From positions 8,677,001-8,741,000 of the forward strand of contig OX387197.1 of assembly GCA_947561715.1 (NCBI GenBank): a stretch of DNA of 64,000 bases. Reading direction: 5' to 3'. The position numbers and the translations under genes are program-made. The DNA comes from Ascidia mentula (taxonomy: Eukaryota; Chordata; Ascidiacea; Phlebobranchia; Ascidiidae). Each line of letters starts with the position of its first letter. Position 1 is the first letter of the stretch. Below are positions 1-12,100 of this stretch, piece after piece. The notes under the pieces are model-generated. The model ran no database searches. It saw only the letters and a program-made list of their open reading frames with translations, and had not been told where the DNA came from.

Positions 1-1212
1 ATCATTTTCTCTGTGCAATGCTGCTGTGACTGCGACTCCAATCTTTAAATTTGGTTGTTATGGCGCAGACAATTTGAATTTGTCGAAGTCACCTGGAGGG
101 AGGCGCCTTTTTAACGGACAGTCGAAAAAATGCACGCGCCTGCATTTTTAATGAGAGTAAGCGGAGAGGCGACCTCTTCTGTCTACTGGATTGTCTCATG
201 TGCAATTAACTTATCGACGCTACCCGATAATTTATTTTGTACACAAAAGGTCGGAAGAAACACATTACGCTTAGATACGGTATGTTTTGATAGCACCGAA
301 GAATACGTATTCCGACATCTGTTTACTTTCAAGAAATTGTTATATTTACATGCACCGGAAGCTCGTTTGCCGAATTTATTCGTCCCAGTATTTTTGCAAG
401 TTTCGGCCGAAACCAATTTTTTGTCATAAAAATTTGCACATGTTTAAACATAGCTTAATGCATATTTGTAATAATTTGGTTTCTATTTCAACCCTGCAAC
501 ACAATTTCAAATTTTGAGACAATATCTCTTCCAGAGTACCGAGTGGGATGCAAACAGTGATTCGGTCAAATAAAAAATAATTCTGCCAAATTGTCAGCAA
601 ATACCACATTTGATGAATTTACTTGATGTAAATACCAGCGTCATGTGACATTGTACGAAAATAGCATTGTACGCAACAAACAATGGTAAATGAAACGGCC
701 TATAGAATGAAACTGCAGATGTTGTGACTCGGTCAATTTTTTTGTGTTGATTGGTTGTAATCTTTCGATTTTATTACTTTGGAAGTGCGATTGTGGACAG
801 TCCAATGAGTTGCACGAACATGCATGTCAGTCTAGGTACCAAGGTCAGATTCTTTTGGGCATTAGTGATTACAGTCGGGTAATACATGCATGTTGTATAA
901 CATAAAAAAACTTTTTATAAACACTAAATTTGATTAAATTGGACTGCGTTAACCCACATATGTAAACTACTGCAGTACTTCGATGTAAATGTAATGCATT
1001 TGTTAAGCAAAAAAGAACTTCATCCTGTACTCACACGCATATCAAAAAAATGTCCAGTCCGGTAGAGAACGAATTGCAGGATAGGTGGATGTCAACAATA
1101 AACGGTTTTTACACAGTAAAGTAACCTTATGTAAGTAGGTTCGGCTATAAAACGGCCAATCACTGCATAAATAATTTTGTTTTGCAAGATTAGTTTAAGC
1201 TCGAGTACTACC
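1..1212. other. Upstream region of the RMI2/SNAPC5 pair, no gene seen
   Basis: Both strands hold only short open frames without recognisable protein sequence. A TATAAA lies at 1146-1151, 62 bases before the RMI2 start, and a CCAAT follows at about 1155-1160. Either could belong to the promoter, but nothing in the sequence proves it. Confidence 0.5.
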
Positions 1213-1686
1213 ATGACATCTTCGGTTTTAAAGGAGCCCGCTTACAAAGTTTTGTTGCGGCAACTGAATGCCTTAACAGCAAGTAACCACAACGGCAATG
1301 ACAGGCCAAATTACAATAAATGGGATTTCCACCTAACAAGTACCCGGAAAACAATAAGTTGTACAATTACTTTATGTAACACATGGATTCAAGGCACTGT
1401 CATCGAGGTCCATGACGAAAGCATGATCGTTGATGATGGCACTGGTAAAGCTGTTGTAACTGGCTTGTCTAATTTACCAATGGCGATAAAAGGCATTCAA
1501 GTCGGTGATTTGGTGATGGTAATAGGTCATTTAATGGGAATGACACAAAATGATGATCATGCTTTGGTTAAACTGAGAGCAATAAAAATCACTGACATAA
1601 GTGGAAACTTGAACTGTAAATTGGGCATTTGGTGGCAAAGAGAAGTTGAAGATGCACAAAACCATATTGTGGACATTCTGGCTTAG
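1213..1686 (+). CDS. RMI2: RMI2, RecQ-mediated genome instability protein 2
   Basis: Single-exon gene for a 157-residue protein, close to the usual RMI2 length of about 147. RMI2 is the small OB-fold subunit that pairs with RMI1 in the BLM-TOP3A-RMI dissolvasome, which resolves double Holliday junctions in the nucleus. Visible matches to the vertebrate protein are the OB-strand region TWIQGTVIEVHDE, the central DLVMVIGHLMG stretch (vertebrate YVMVMGVVQ), KITDISGN, and the C-terminal WQREVEDAQNHI (vertebrate WELEVEDLHRNI). The ATG at 1213 is chosen because it starts the family N-terminus. The frame stays open upstream without another ATG that fits. The gene lies 67 bases before SNAPC5 on the same strand, so the two are probably on one pre-mRNA. 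Confidence 0.92.
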   Translation: MTSSVLKEPAYKVLLRQLNALTASNHNGNDRPNYNKWDFHLTSTRKTISCTITLCNTWIQGTVIEVHDESMIVDDGTGKAVVTGLSNLPMAIKGIQVGDLVMVIGHLMGMTQNDDHALVKLRAIKITDISGNLNCKLGIWWQREVEDAQNHIVDILA

Positions 1687-1753
1687 AAACTTATACCCAA
1701 GGATTGAGTTATATGTTATTTTAATTCACAGAAGTTGAAATTGTAGAATTCAA
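1687..1753 (+). promoter_or_regulatory. Intercistronic spacer with a probable trans-splice acceptor
   Basis: The 67-base gap between the RMI2 stop and the SNAPC5 start contains the tract TTATTTTAATTCACAG, ending at 1731. It is a good 3' splice site with no matching donor needed in either flanking coding exon. In ascidian operons such a site receives the spliced leader for the downstream cistron. That role is inferred. Confidence 0.55.
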
Positions 1754-1957
1754 ATGTCTACTAAACTGTCAGTGCTCAAAGAAGATGAAACCAAGTTGCT
1801 GAAACTGCAGGACAAATTGCAGGATCAACTAAAAAGGTTGCAAGTAGAAGAACTGGCTCTTCGTAGCATGCTGCAAACCAAAACTGCCAACCAGATTGAG
1901 GAGAATATGTCATCGCAGTCAACAAATCCACATACAGAACAATATATTGGCAAATGA
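1754..1957 (+). CDS. SNAPC5: SNAPC5, snRNA-activating complex subunit 5 (SNAP19)
   Basis: Single-exon gene for a 67-residue, mostly helical protein. SNAPC5 is the smallest subunit of SNAPc, which binds the proximal sequence element of snRNA genes for RNA polymerases II and III. The N-terminal half is a heptad-rich coiled coil with the family core DQLKRLQVEELALRSML (vertebrate DQLNRLKVEELALQSMI). The acidic tail of the mammalian protein is shorter and weaker here. The ATG at 1754 gives the conserved N-terminus. It lies 67 bases behind RMI2 and is probably its operon partner, translated after trans-splicing at 1731. Regulation is expected to follow RMI2. Confidence 0.9.
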   Translation: MSTKLSVLKEDETKLLKLQDKLQDQLKRLQVEELALRSMLQTKTANQIEENMSSQSTNPHTEQYIGK

Positions 1958-2888
1958 ATTGCTCAGTATGATGTAGAGGAATCCATGATCATGGGCCTTA
2001 ATGGAAGAAGAAAACCACAAAGAAACTTTTTGATTGTCATTAAGTTTTGTGACTGATGCACATTGAGTTTTATATCGCTGCTCAATTACATTTTTTATTG
2101 TGTTAGCTACCACTGCACCTTGAATTTATCAATCATCTGTCGCAAACATATTGTCGAAATCCTTGTTTTTTTTACTTTTATAGAATCTGTGTAGATTTAA
2201 GTAAGATGCAAATATAAATAAGTAAAAACATCATGTCCCAACAAACACCATTGGTATCTGCAATAACCAAATGGCTAGGTTTGGTAAGTAGTTCTTGTTT
2301 TGAAACAGAAATTTCTTTGGTAATATCCAAAACCTTATGTTACAGAGAAGAAACAAAATGTGGCTGCGTTATAAGGATGATATATCAACAAGGTGCTACT
2401 GTTATGATCATATTAAACTTTCTACATTAAACTGTTTCGGCATAGTTTTCCCATATGACCTCATTTTAATACTGATTTATTTGGCTTGAAAGTAGATTAC
2501 AACCAACCAGAATTTTTTTTAAAAGTGACTATAATGTAAGCAAGTTGTTTTATGTAAAAACAAAATAGTTTTAATAAGAAGACCTTTGCATACCACAGTT
2601 AGGAAACCACTAATGCAACCATAACCAGAGATTATCTTTGGTTGAAATGTAATTGAACTATTTCTTTCAATGAAACAGAACCATCCCAAAGCCCAACTTG
2701 CCTCCTGGGGTAAATGCAAAATTATCCAACAATTATTACTACACAAGAGATGACAGAAGAAAAGTGGCCCCCCCTTTTGTTGTCATGAGTGCGTTTCAGT
2801 CAACATCCCAACTTGAAAGTGGAGCAAAGCAGTTGGAGGAGAAAAGGTTACACACAACTCTTTGTGATTAAAAAAAATACGTATACTA
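1958..2888. other. 3' flank of SNAPC5, no further gene established
   Basis: AT-rich DNA that probably holds the SNAPC5 3' untranslated region. No canonical AATAAA was found; ATTAAA occurs near 2411 and 2425. An ATG at 2233 opens a frame that meets a GTAAGT donor near 2284 and an acceptor near 2344. No family matches the spliced product, so it is not called as a gene. Confidence 0.4.
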
Positions 2889-2900
2889 TAGCTGATTTAT

Positions 2901-3124
2901 TTTGAATAAAAAAGCCAAAGCTAAGATGCTGTTAATCATTTTAAGTAAACGTTTCAAACCTATACTTGGTTCATCATCAGTACTACTACAAGTGGTTGCA
3001 GAAAAGCGTTGAAACCACCTTTTAGTACTAATGATGAACCAAGTATAGGTTTACTTACAATGATTAACAGCATCTTAGCTTTGGCGTTTTATTCAAAGTT
3101 ATTAACTCCACTTATTTTGCACCC
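2901..3124. mobile_element. Foldback MITE flanked by 12-base direct repeats
   Basis: Two long arms, about 2901-2985 and 3030-3105, are near-perfect inverted copies. For example GATGCTGTTAATCATT on the left matches AATGATTAACAGCATC on the right, and CCTATACTTGGTTCATCAT matches its inverse. The unit is bounded by the direct repeat TAGCTGATTTAT at 2889-2900 and 3125-3136, which looks like a target-site duplication. There is no coding capacity. MITE families are abundant in Ciona. The family was not identified. A smaller hairpin sits in the loop. Confidence 0.75.
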
Positions 3125-3136
3125 TAGCTGATTTAT

Positions 3137-6100
3137 AAGTAGTATATTTTAAAGGCTGGAGAAGTGGTCCTTTCTATAATTATGTAAAACTGTAAAAAAA
3201 ATTAGCAACTTTTAGGCACTAATAGCTGTATAAAATCCTATGTAAATAAAACCAAATATGAATATTTAATAAGTTTTTCGCCATTCCATTTAATGCGAAA
3301 TTTGCTTCTTATCGATTTCGTTTCCAAAAGCATAGCGGATATTATTTTGAGGGTCCGGTAAACCAATTTTTTTAACACGCAATGTCGCTAAAGAGCTACT
3401 TATTGTCAACTGAACGAAACCGTACTGCAGTCTCCACCCTTTAACGTAAACAAACGCGTGGGAGCAAGAATACTTGACTGTTGTTGCCTCGATTCCCACC
3501 AGCGAGGCACAACCGCACACCTCGAGGTCATAGCCGATAAAAGCCTGTTGGGCCAGAAAGGGAATTGTGGGTAATTTAACGTGGTGTTGATTTGTTTTAC
3601 CGGGTCGCAAATTTCGTCTTCGAAGCAGCCCACCCTGGTAGTTGATTGCGACCAGACGTCTGTCGCCTTTGGACACTCTTCCAAGTGGTCACCTGATGCT
3701 AAAATGCTTGTCTTTGTTTAATACAATCGCGGAATGTGTCGACCGTGGCACTTGAACTCTTCCCACGGGGCCTTTGTTTTCCAGTTTGGGGCGCGGGAGG
3801 TAGGAAACAGATCCCACCGCGCTGTGTGCTGGATTTCGGTGCGCGTTTGTCCTGTAAGAATGGGCAACTTTGAGTCATTGCACTCAAAGAATATTTTACC
3901 TGTCAAAGACTCGACCAAAGAGTTATTGACATTATTCTTTTGGGACAGTAACTGGGGGTGAACCATTTGGCTGAAAAATACAGTCGGTTAAACGGCAGTC
4001 ACGTATATTTGCTACGTTGTGTGAACTGTGTGTTAAATGTCTCCGTTCAATTTTTCTTCGAAAACTTTGTTCTCTGTTTCGCGCGGATATCTCGTGGCTT
4101 CCCTTTCCGTCTTCCGCCAACAACGGTGTCCTCGGCACCCATCTCGTCTGCCAAAGGTTGTTGACGCTGCCGATTGCCCCGATCCGTAAACAAGAAAGTG
4201 TTCGAAAATGTCGGTCTTGCCCTAATACGTGCTCGGCGACAGGAGGGCTTGGATGAGTCGGGTTTACCAAACGGCTTTTTGTCATTTGTTCAAACGTGGG
4301 CGCAGCTGCGCATTTCGCGGAATGTCAGAGTAAGCGGGGTTTACACGTTTGAACGCAAACGCCTTTGCGGTCGCACGGCAAACATTTGCCCCTACCCCGT
4401 AGGTTGACAAACTAATCAGGCGCTAAAAAGTGCCAATGCCAAAAGCCGCCGCCAACTCGAACGAAATCCATTGATCCCGCCGCTGCCTGCCATGATTTAA
4501 AAACTCACTCCTCGTGCTTATTTCTGGTGCTGTAAAGTAACGCGGTGTTTTGGGCCGAGGGATTTGTCATGGTTTGACGCGGGAGATTTCACTCGACGCC
4601 TGGTGCGCAACCCGACACTGGGTGTGAGCTAAACATTTGCGCGCTGAGAAATCGCCCTCATCACTCCACATCCGAATCACATGATATCATTTTCGTGTGA
4701 GGTTTCACCGCATTTCACTCTGCCGATGTTGTCGAAAGGCAACTTTTATACTGGAACCTCTAGGTGTTAACGGTGTGGTTAAAACCGAGGGGTCTTTCGG
4801 GTCAGGCCGACGCCCGGATATATTCTCTTCGTCTGTCATGAAGAGACAATATTTCTGCGTTGGGATCGGGTTTTCTGGGTCATATCAAGTCCCTACACGT
4901 AAACGTGCGGTCATGCCGACATGCTTCCGCGGTTACCTTGAAATCGGGTTTTAATGAAAGCGCGAAAGGCGAAAAGTATTAGGTGAAATAAGTGACGTTG
5001 GACGATATCTCTCTAATTACGAGACGGTTGGTGAAAGTTCGGTAATATTTTTCCCATTTTTTGCTTTCATTTGTTGACCCAATATTGGTCATTGGTCAAG
5101 ACTGCTTTGTCCAAGGGGAAAGCGCTGCATTCAATCACAATATTTATCCGATATCTTGTCCTGGTATTTAGCGGGATGCTACAACAAATCTACGTTTCGA
5201 CGTTTGACTTCGTGTTTACAGAGCGTGATTGGCGTTTTGCGATAAACAAAACGCAAGCCACCCGATCGTCGACTTGCAGCGCGGCTTTACGCTTGTTGCA
5301 CGTCGCGCCCGGCCGATCACAGCGGTCCCGCGTAATCGTGTTTGTCCGCGTGTTGCTTTTACGCCTCTCGCGTTACGCGCGCGGCGGGTAATCGGCCCCA
5401 TAGACATTTGCGCCGGGATGAAAGTGGCGATGAAGGCGGGACCTGCTTATCCCGAGCTCGATCGGCCAACGTATCCCGGTCTCGACGAAAGACGAGCGCC
5501 ACTGTGTGGAGGTTGTTGTGATTGCGGGGCAACGAGGAATCCTTCTCACACGGTCCCGTTTGCCTCTCGAGACATCGACGATTAACCTCCGATGTCTCTC
5601 GCTTTTCTGGGGGGTGTGGAAGGTCGCTTCGGGTTTTGCTAATCTCCCGTGAAGTTTTGCTTCACGGGAAACTAGCGACCGGAATACAAACGAAACATGC
5701 GCACAATGTTAGTGAATGAATATCCCGCCGTAAATTTTACATCTGGCGCCGAACATTACTTTTTCCATGACTTGCTGTTTGCTGTTTCCATTTTGTTGCC
5801 CCCCAGCTGGCCACTCTGGGTGCGTAATGTCCACCCGCGGTGTTTGTGAATCCGACAAAGCGTGAAACGTCCTTTCGGCACTTTGTGACCCTCCCAATGA
5901 GCAACCCGCGACCCCGGTTAAACCCCAATCAGCAAACCGCCTCCATCCTATCGCATTCACGGCGAACGAAAAACATCCTTTCTGACTTAGAAACGTCATA
6001 ACCAACGTCACCAAATCCTAGCAAAAATGTCCCGCCTCAGTAAATACGGACAAATCATCGAAAGCGGTCGATGTTGCTTTTTTGATGATTGTTTTCTGTA

Positions 6101-9100
6101 TTTTCATTGCAGTGATTCAACCACATCGCAGTCTCCTGCCCCGGTTTCCTCCGTCAAGTTGCCAACTCCGGGATTCCCCACCCAGTGGACGTTGTCCAGC
6201 GACGAACCGTATCTCCGTAGATGAACGAATCGTTCACCCGAGTTGTTTGAGTCACTTCTTGACCCTCCAATAAATATAAATTATTTTCTGTGCTCGAAAA
6301 CCGACGAGCAGTTTTTTCAACGAATGTTTATTTCAAAAAGAATAAAACTTTGAATATGCGAAAGACGTTTGTTTTTCCAGCCGAGCGATTCCGCAACGGT
6401 TTTCTTTTGCACAACTATATGTAAAATACACTAATGGGAGTTCGACTTGGTCGTGGAAAAGCAGTAAAATTCTGTAGCTTTATTTTTGTAACTTCTCAGT
6501 TACAACTCATTAACAAACGCTCATTTCAATCGAGAAAACTTACTCGTCGGTTACAATTAGTGATGGAACGGTTAAAAGTGGGCAGTCAAGACGAATGACG
6601 GCTCGAGATGAGGTTCGTCTATGCGTGACAGGCGCGCACTGCTTGATTAGACAACAACACATTACAAGGAAAGCTTTCCAATCCACTCTGAAGCCTTTGT
6701 TTTGGGTCAAGGTCGTACATGTGTGTTTGTATCTCCGCCACAACCTTGTACGGATGCATAAAGTTGAGCTACTGTTAGGATTAACCGCCTCATTACGCTG
6801 ATATTCGCGCCGATGGTGGCGCCGCCCGTCAAAACCTGACACACTTTCGTGCCTGGGCTTAAAAGAGTCCCGGGCAGGATGTTTGTTCTGCGTTAATTGC
6901 ATTTCGCATTTAATCATATTCGGGCGAACGCCTACACAAGGGAACAAATTTAACGTGGAATTATAGTTGCGTCCCTGCGTGCAAGGTTAGTTTGTTGAAG
7001 GGACCCAAAGCCTATCTCGCTGCTCACCGCATCCATCAATTTCTGGCGATTAGTTCTGTTAGTTTAGCGGAAAACCGGTTTATCGCGCAAAGCATGTTAA
7101 ACACAATTGATGCGTTCCCCGAGGAAAATTGTTCGTTTCCCGTCAGCCACAAGTCCCCACTACCATATCTGGTCGCCACACAGCCCCGTCTCCTTTAACT
7201 AAAGAACATCGGACCCAACAATTAACCTTTCAGCTGTGATTGTGTGTCAACACCGTATTAATACAAAGCTGCTCAGACTCCGCTGGCAGCCTTTCTACGC
7301 TTTAAGAACAAAAATCGAATTAGCGGCATTTGAGTTTCGTTTTTCGGTCGCGCACCCCGGTCGTGTAACAGCAACTGTCAACCGATGCGCCAGTCACGGA
7401 CCCAATTTCGACATTGATGTTGGGCTCGCTGTGTTTGGGCACGCACATTACGCGGTGTAACGAATGAAACAAGATGGCCGCCCGGTTGAGCAAGTTTAAA
7501 TTAGCAAGGATTAGCAGGCTGCGCTCGGGCGGACTGGGCCCCTTTACCCCGTTCCAAATACGGGGTGTGCAGTCCGCAGTGAATCAGTTACAGCACGCGA
7601 TTGAGCCAATCAACCTGTTTGCGAACAGTGAACTTCAATGTTTGACGCTCCTCTTGTATTGCTGGCGAGCATCGGGATTGCGGTTAAACGTTATTTGCCT
7701 GGCGCCGCCCACTGCTATTGTCGTTTTCAATTTTCCGGCGTCCGGCCCTGATTGAAGTTTGCCTGTCAGTCTGACTCTGAAGGAGCGCCCCGAAGCACGC
7801 GAACTGGAAACAGGCGATTTATGTTTGTTCCCCTGTTTAGTTAAAACAATTTGCCCCAATCCATCAAATTCCGTGCATTATATGCTGTCCACTGTGAAGC
7901 GCAAACCCACTTATTAACAAAGGATAATTCGTTACAAACTGGCAAACTAAAATAGGTGTGGAAAGTAATGTTATTAGACACATTGTCATAAGACACAATA
8001 ATGTTTGCTTCAAACAACACTTTCTGACCATTCCAATGCAAGACCATAAGTACTACATGCTGCAAATGCGTGTGTCTGCAGACATGCTTGAGCTTGATTG
8101 CGGTTTGATAACATGATTTTGGTAACACTTTAATTCTAGGGAAAATTTCTCGTGGTAAAAGTGTACGGGGCAGAAAACCACAATTTGATTATGATCACTT
8201 AACTTAATCCACCACACCCTGGTCTTTCATGTTTCTCTTCACGATCAGTTACGAAAAGTGCGTTTCTTCCTTGCATTAAATTTTTGTTTTAAATCTGTTT
8301 TGTTTTTTTGAGGAGTAAAATAACATTCGTTTTTATATTAAAAAAAAAACGATTCTCAAAGGCATGATAAAAAATAGTTGTCTGTCTGTGATTTGAAGGC
8401 GTACAATCTAAATAGCAAAAAATCTTGATTCATATTGGCTACATTGCCCGTTACAAAAATTTGAAACGACATCCAAATCGGACATTTTAAATGGACGTTG
8501 GCCTAAACAACGCACAACGATTTTTTTTGTCGCGTATTCGTTTGACAGACGGCCTCCCCTCATCGAATAACCGATAATCGCTCGGTCCAGGAACATAAGT
8601 GCGGTGTCTTGTTACCAAATAAGATTTGCCGGTCGGTATTTTGATCTCTAAATTTGTTTCTTCAATTTCAGATTTGTTCGCCGCATCACTACTTGAAAAG
8701 GCGCGCTCTGCTGTGTCCAGTAATATCGCCGGCGGATTACAAACAAGTGTCTTGTCCTATGTAACGACAAACTTGGAACGTCGACCTGGCCGGCTGGGAT
8801 TACGTTATTACTGTTGTGTGCGATAAGTTTGGTCGCTTTTCTACTTTTGAAGTCGATATGCTTAATGTTGCGGGCTCCGTTATTCGGATTCGTCGCGCTT
8901 CAACAAAAGTGATGTCATTTTTTGGCCGTGACAAATGTATTGCATGAAACCAAACTGAAAAACAAATCAAAACAGACTAAGCACGTTAAAAAATGCCCAA
9001 AAAACAACAACATAAAACAAGTTGTTTACACAAAGTAAAATACGCCTTTTAAAACGCAAGGCAGCAAATATGGAAACTGTCAAAAGCGCGCAAATAATAT

Positions 9101-9125
9101 ACTGCATAAACAAGTGGAACATGTT
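3137..9125. other. Six-kb CpG-rich intergenic region downstream of the DM-domain gene
   Basis: No supported gene was found. Open frames up to about 130 residues exist on both strands, but none has exon structure, repeats or family motifs. CpG is frequent, notably at 5270-5560, unlike the CpG-poor gene bodies after 16.4 kb. A perfect 10-base stem with a 5-base loop lies at 5645-5669. The region holds the 3' untranslated end of the DM-domain gene and probably its regulatory DNA; the latter is inferred. Confidence 0.5.
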
Positions 9126-12100
9126 TCAGGCGTTGGCGTGACCTATGATTGACTGGACAGTGAATGGCGTTATTTTGTTTTTTCTCGGTGGCGTGGATGC
9201 GTAGTTACCGAACACTTTCACAAAAGGTTGAAACTGCGAACGATGACCATGGCTTTTTTCCGTGTCGCTTGCGCACGTAGCGTTGTCCAAGATTTTGCTT
9301 CCAAAACCCGGCACAGCAACGCCATTTAAACGCGGCACATTTTCTGCAGGTTTTGCGAACTTTTCGTCGCAGAACTGATGAACATCATACACCTCAGGCG
9401 AACAATCCCGTCCAGAATCGCTTTTCTCTTGCGAATATTTCGCTTTGTTTATTCCAGGGGAATTTAGACAGCTTTCGTTGTGTTTCGAACTTTTACAACG
9501 AGGCGGCGTCCTTCTGCTTTCGCTTGTAAAACGTGCTGTCTGTTTCTTGTTGTTAAACGCGCCAGCCTTGGGCACATGTGCATGAACCATGCCGGGTTCC
9601 TGACCGAATTTCATCACATTTCTTGCGTAAATCATATTGGAGAGGCGCAATAAATAGTTGCGTAACTGGACGTCATTGGATGGTGGTGTACCCGGAAAAG
9701 GCAACCCAGAAAACCCGACGGCATTGGAGTTGAGTGGCGAGTACTTCAAAAAGTTCGCGATGGACGTCGTGTAAGCTTGTAGGGGGATGTTGTAAAGCCA
9801 GTGGCTGTCAACATTTTGCCGCACTCCGTTTATCAACTTACTGTAAGGCCGGGCATTCGTCGGTGGTGGTCTTTGGAGTGGGAATACTTGATTGAACGGG
9901 CAGAGGGGATCGGTGCATTCTGGAAAACCAGGACACATTCCATTCGGTTCGGAAATAAAACCACTTTCGATTCTTTGTTGATGTCGATCGGAGAGCACTG
10001 AATGCATCGCTTCCACGTTCGGCTTGAGTCCTTCGGTAGGCATCAGCATGTGGCTTGACTTCAGTAGAGAATTGGAAACAACACCGCCATTTTGAACATT
10101 TCGTATTGCTTGTATGTTCGGCGAAGTGTCAGCTTTTATTACCGAAACATCAGACTTCCTCCTTTTGGATGCACTGCTGCCACTTTCACTACCACTGTAG
10201 TTGCCGTGATCCACCGGGGACAACAATTTGGGAGAAGCGAGGCTTGCTAAATCGGTTCCTGGGGTTTCTGGGGTTTTTGCCTTTGTTTGTGGAATCGGTG
10301 AAAGATTGCTCGAAAGTGGCTTCTCGGTAAAACTGCCCGGAGAATGATTTTGGTGTAACTCAGCCAAATTTGTTTTCGGTGGCCAGTGCGGCCGAAAATT
10401 AGCTTGAACTTCCTGCATTCTCATCAGGGCAGAGTCACGCAACGGTGACGATCTCGGATAAATAAGTTGGCCACCCGCGTTCCGTGCAACTGGTGACGGC
10501 ATCGCATATGGTTTCACGGATGCGACTCCGCAAGCGTACGACATTTCCCGCTGCATCATTGCGTCGTCCAGCTCCTTGTCGGCGAACGCCTTTCTTTTTC
10601 GCATCCTCTCGCTGAGCGGAGGAAGGCAATGTCGCGAAGCGTTCTCTTGGATGCCTAAAAGCTTGAGTTCAACATTTGTTCGCGATGTTTTTAACTCGCC
10701 TCTTACCGTTTAACATTGTCTTGGTAAGGGATGTTACACTGCGAAGTGTTTTGCTTCTGGCTCGTAAAGCTGCCGTCCCATCATCCGATCCCAAGCGTAG
10801 TTGCGAACTGTCGGAGTTCGACGTTCTTTGGTCGTTGGAGTCAACTCGTATCCCTTTTTTGACGTCGGCTGCTTGTTGTCTGCGCAAAGCGACCTGTAAA
10901 AAAATTTCTTTAAAGTTTTGTTGCATAGTGATTCGCAAAAGTATTTGTTTTGTTTTTAAAAAAAATGCATCAGAATTTGGCCAAAAGTTTCGTGAAATGT
11001 TTGGTGGGCAATATGGACACTGCAACTCATTCATTCACTCACTCACTCAGTCAGTGTGGTGTTCAGTATTTCTGACGGGGGACCTGCCATTTAGTCGCTG
11101 TTAAGTGGTATTCGTCTGCGACAGATTGCAGATCAAAGCATGGACGAAATTAAATCCCGAAAAATTGTTTGCCTGGCGTCCCTCTGTCCAACTTAAATGC
11201 AACAAAATAATGCTGCCGCCCCCGTGTTGTATCAACAGCCTGCCAAAGTTTTGGGCAAAAACAACACACTTCAGTTTTGGATTAGTCATTAGCTGGACGT
11301 CTCTACCTAAACTTTTACCTTGGAAAAAGGCACATCTAGGTTTTCCTGCAAGGGGGCCTTTCAAATTTTTGTAACCTGTACAATTGTTTGCTTGTCGGAA
11401 AGAGAAAAGTGATCTACTCGCTATCAACAAGCGACGTGTATTCTTTTCATTTTAAAGTGTGCGTTGCTATGCAGACAGGCACGATTTTAAAGAATCATAT
11501 CACGCTAAACCTAAAGACTCGATTTGGTGATGATATAAAATCTTCGAATAACAAATGCTACGTGACAGAAGCGTTGTAAATCATCCACTTCCTTTATTCG
11601 TGCCTTTGCGCAATGCGTCGTTCGCCAAAAATGGCTCCTTCCATCGCTATTCCTTCAACGCCCAAGCTCCACAGCCGGTCGATTGTAACGAAAACGCACG
11701 TATTGGGGAACATATATTTGGAGAACGGAATGCGTCCCATTGATAAATAGAGATCAGGCGGGTCTCCGCTTTGTTTGAGCCGCGCCTCATCGCCATCGAT
11801 CGCGCCCAGAGCGCAAGGCGAGGCACGCACGCCGATCTGGTGGAACCAAGCAGTGGCGGGCGGCCGTTAGAGTGGTGTTCGCTTACCATGTTGACTTGCG
11901 TCGACACCGCACCTGTAACACGACCGGAAAGTCTTGGCCTAAATCCCCGTAGAAACCTCGCAGTGAGCGCAGATGCGGGACAGGGCGGGCGCCCATGTCA
12001 TCGCGATGTCGCTTTGATGCCGAACTGCTCCGTTGAAATATGCCCGAACGGCACGTGACTTTTGTCCACGTGAAAGGCGTAAAACCGACCCGCGGCAGCT

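Noticed and set aside
2233-2430. ATG-started frame with a GTAAGT donor and an acceptor, just after SNAPC5
   Set aside because: The spliced product is not like any family I know, and the stretch could simply be the SNAPC5 3' untranslated region.
2940-3060. CTGATGATGA and GAAACG segments in the foldback element
   Set aside because: Stem II would carry mismatches and stem I is missing, so it does not make a hammerhead.
3290-8128. Many frames of 60-130 codons on both strands
   Set aside because: They overlap each other, often lack ATG starts, and show no motifs. Long frames by chance are expected in GC-richer DNA.
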